6,537 nucleotides of DNA from Caldisericota bacterium (GTDB lineage Bacteria; Caldisericota; Caldisericia; Caldisericales; Caldisericaceae). The stretch's first letter is position 1. Each line of letters begins with the position of its first letter. The translations under genes were made by a program, and so were the position numbers. The DNA lies in contig DAOWNX010000053.1 of the NCBI GenBank assembly GCA_030642335.1, positions 1 to 6,537 of the forward strand, read 5' to 3'. This document shows positions 6,261 to 6,537 of this stretch, piece by piece. The notes under the pieces were generated by a model. The model was not told the DNA's origin, made no database searches, and was given only the letters and a program-made list of their open reading frames with translations.

Positions 6261-6452
6261 ATGAACATAAAAGAAGACGAAAAAGGTAACCTTATTTTGG
6301 AGAATGGAGAGGTTATCCCTGAAGAAAAAAGACAAAAAGCAGAAGTGTATTCACGAGTGGTTGGTTATCTAAGGCCAGTGAGCCAGTATAATAAAGGAAA
6401 ACAGGAAGAGTTTAAAAAAAGGAAGATGTTCAACCTCTCCAAGGAGAAGTAA
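6261..6452 (+). CDS. Stand-alone glycyl radical domain of anaerobic ribonucleotide reductase (split NrdD C-terminus)
   Basis: This 63-residue protein is the missing C-terminal domain of NrdD. Residues 28-57 (AEVYSRVVGYLRPV, then NKGKQEEFKKRKMF) match the end of one-piece NrdD proteins, with Gly35 in SRVVGYL as the predicted site of the stable radical. Tyr43 stands where the family usually has Trp in the W-N-x-G-K motif. Residues 1-27 are a charged extension (…KGNLILENGEVIPEEKRQKA) with no counterpart known to me in one-piece NrdD. The gene lies 25 bases after nrdD in another frame and has a strong Shine-Dalgarno of its own. It should dock into the NrdD barrel, be activated by NrdG, and pass the radical to the active-site cysteine. 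It resembles in principle YfiD/GrcA, the detachable glycyl domain of pyruvate formate-lyase, but here the large protein has no copy of its own. The domain identity is solid; an obligate two-part enzyme is inferred. Confidence 0.85.
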   Translation: MNIKEDEKGNLILENGEVIPEEKRQKAEVYSRVVGYLRPVSQYNKGKQEEFKKRKMFNLSKEK

Positions 6453-6456
6453 TTTA

Positions 6457-6537
6457 TTATTCTTTAAAAATTTTGTACTCTGAATGTATTTCTGCAGATT
6501 TTCGCAGCATAGCTAATGCTGAGCAATACTTTGTTTC
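6457..6537 (-). CDS. Possible C-terminal end of a convergent gene (partial, unrecognised)
   Basis: The minus strand is open from the right edge to a TAA at 6459-6457, giving 26 residues (ETKYCSALAMLRK…YKIFKE) with a helix-like, charged composition. A second minus frame is open for 23 codons over the same bases, so an open frame this short means little. Plus-strand frames carry stops. I do not recognise the sequence. Confidence 0.25.
   Translation of the reverse strand, partial: ETKYCSALAMLRKSAEIHSEYKIFKE

Noticed and set aside
6505..6521. CAGCAT-AGCTA-ATGCTG hairpin after the glycyl radical gene, as a terminator
   Set aside because: The stem is only six pairs and no run of T follows on either strand at the right distance; it may lie inside a convergent reading frame.

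Overview
The window reads as a piece of a low-GC, strictly anaerobic bacterial chromosome. The evidence is the AT-rich sequence, strong AGGAGG-type ribosome binding sites, sigma70-like promoters, and two oxygen-sensitive enzyme systems: a ferredoxin-linked 2-oxoacid oxidoreductase and a class III (anaerobic) ribonucleotide reductase. I cannot name the genus from sequence alone. No mobile element, CRISPR array, tRNA or rRNA is visible, and no gene-free stretch exceeds 300 bases.

Layout. Positions 1-1356 (minus strand) hold the N-terminal 452 residues of a secreted protein made of tandem fibronectin type III domains; it runs off the left edge. A 150-base divergent intergenic region follows, with a promoter for each direction and a cluster of AACAT half-sites over the minus-strand promoter. 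Positions 1507-3998 (plus) are korA-korB: a fused gamma-alpha subunit and a thiamine-diphosphate/iron-sulfur beta subunit, overlapping by 4 bases. A 173-base gap then carries two abutting perfect DnaA-box sequences and a likely promoter. Positions 4172-6235 encode the main part of the anaerobic ribonucleotide reductase NrdD (ATP-cone, catalytic barrel, zinc motif). It stops before the glycyl radical domain. That domain is encoded separately, as a 63-residue protein at 6261-6452 with its own near-perfect Shine-Dalgarno. The last 80 bases may hold the end of a convergent gene.

The most interesting point is the split ribonucleotide reductase. The radical glycine (motif SRVVGYLRP) sits on a stand-alone small protein next to a reductase that lacks it. 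The two genes are in different frames and have roughly 70 codons between the zinc motif and the glycine, where one-piece NrdD has about 15. This is therefore not a simple frameshift or point nonsense mutation. Together they probably form a two-part NrdD, comparable in principle to the YfiD/GrcA spare glycyl radical domain of pyruvate formate-lyase. Here, however, the large part appears to depend on the small one. The NrdG activase is not in the window.

Functionally, KorAB would oxidise a 2-oxoacid to an acyl-CoA and reduce ferredoxin, and NrdD would make deoxynucleotides for replication. The DnaA boxes upstream of nrdD suggest, without proving it, that the reductase is tied to replication control.
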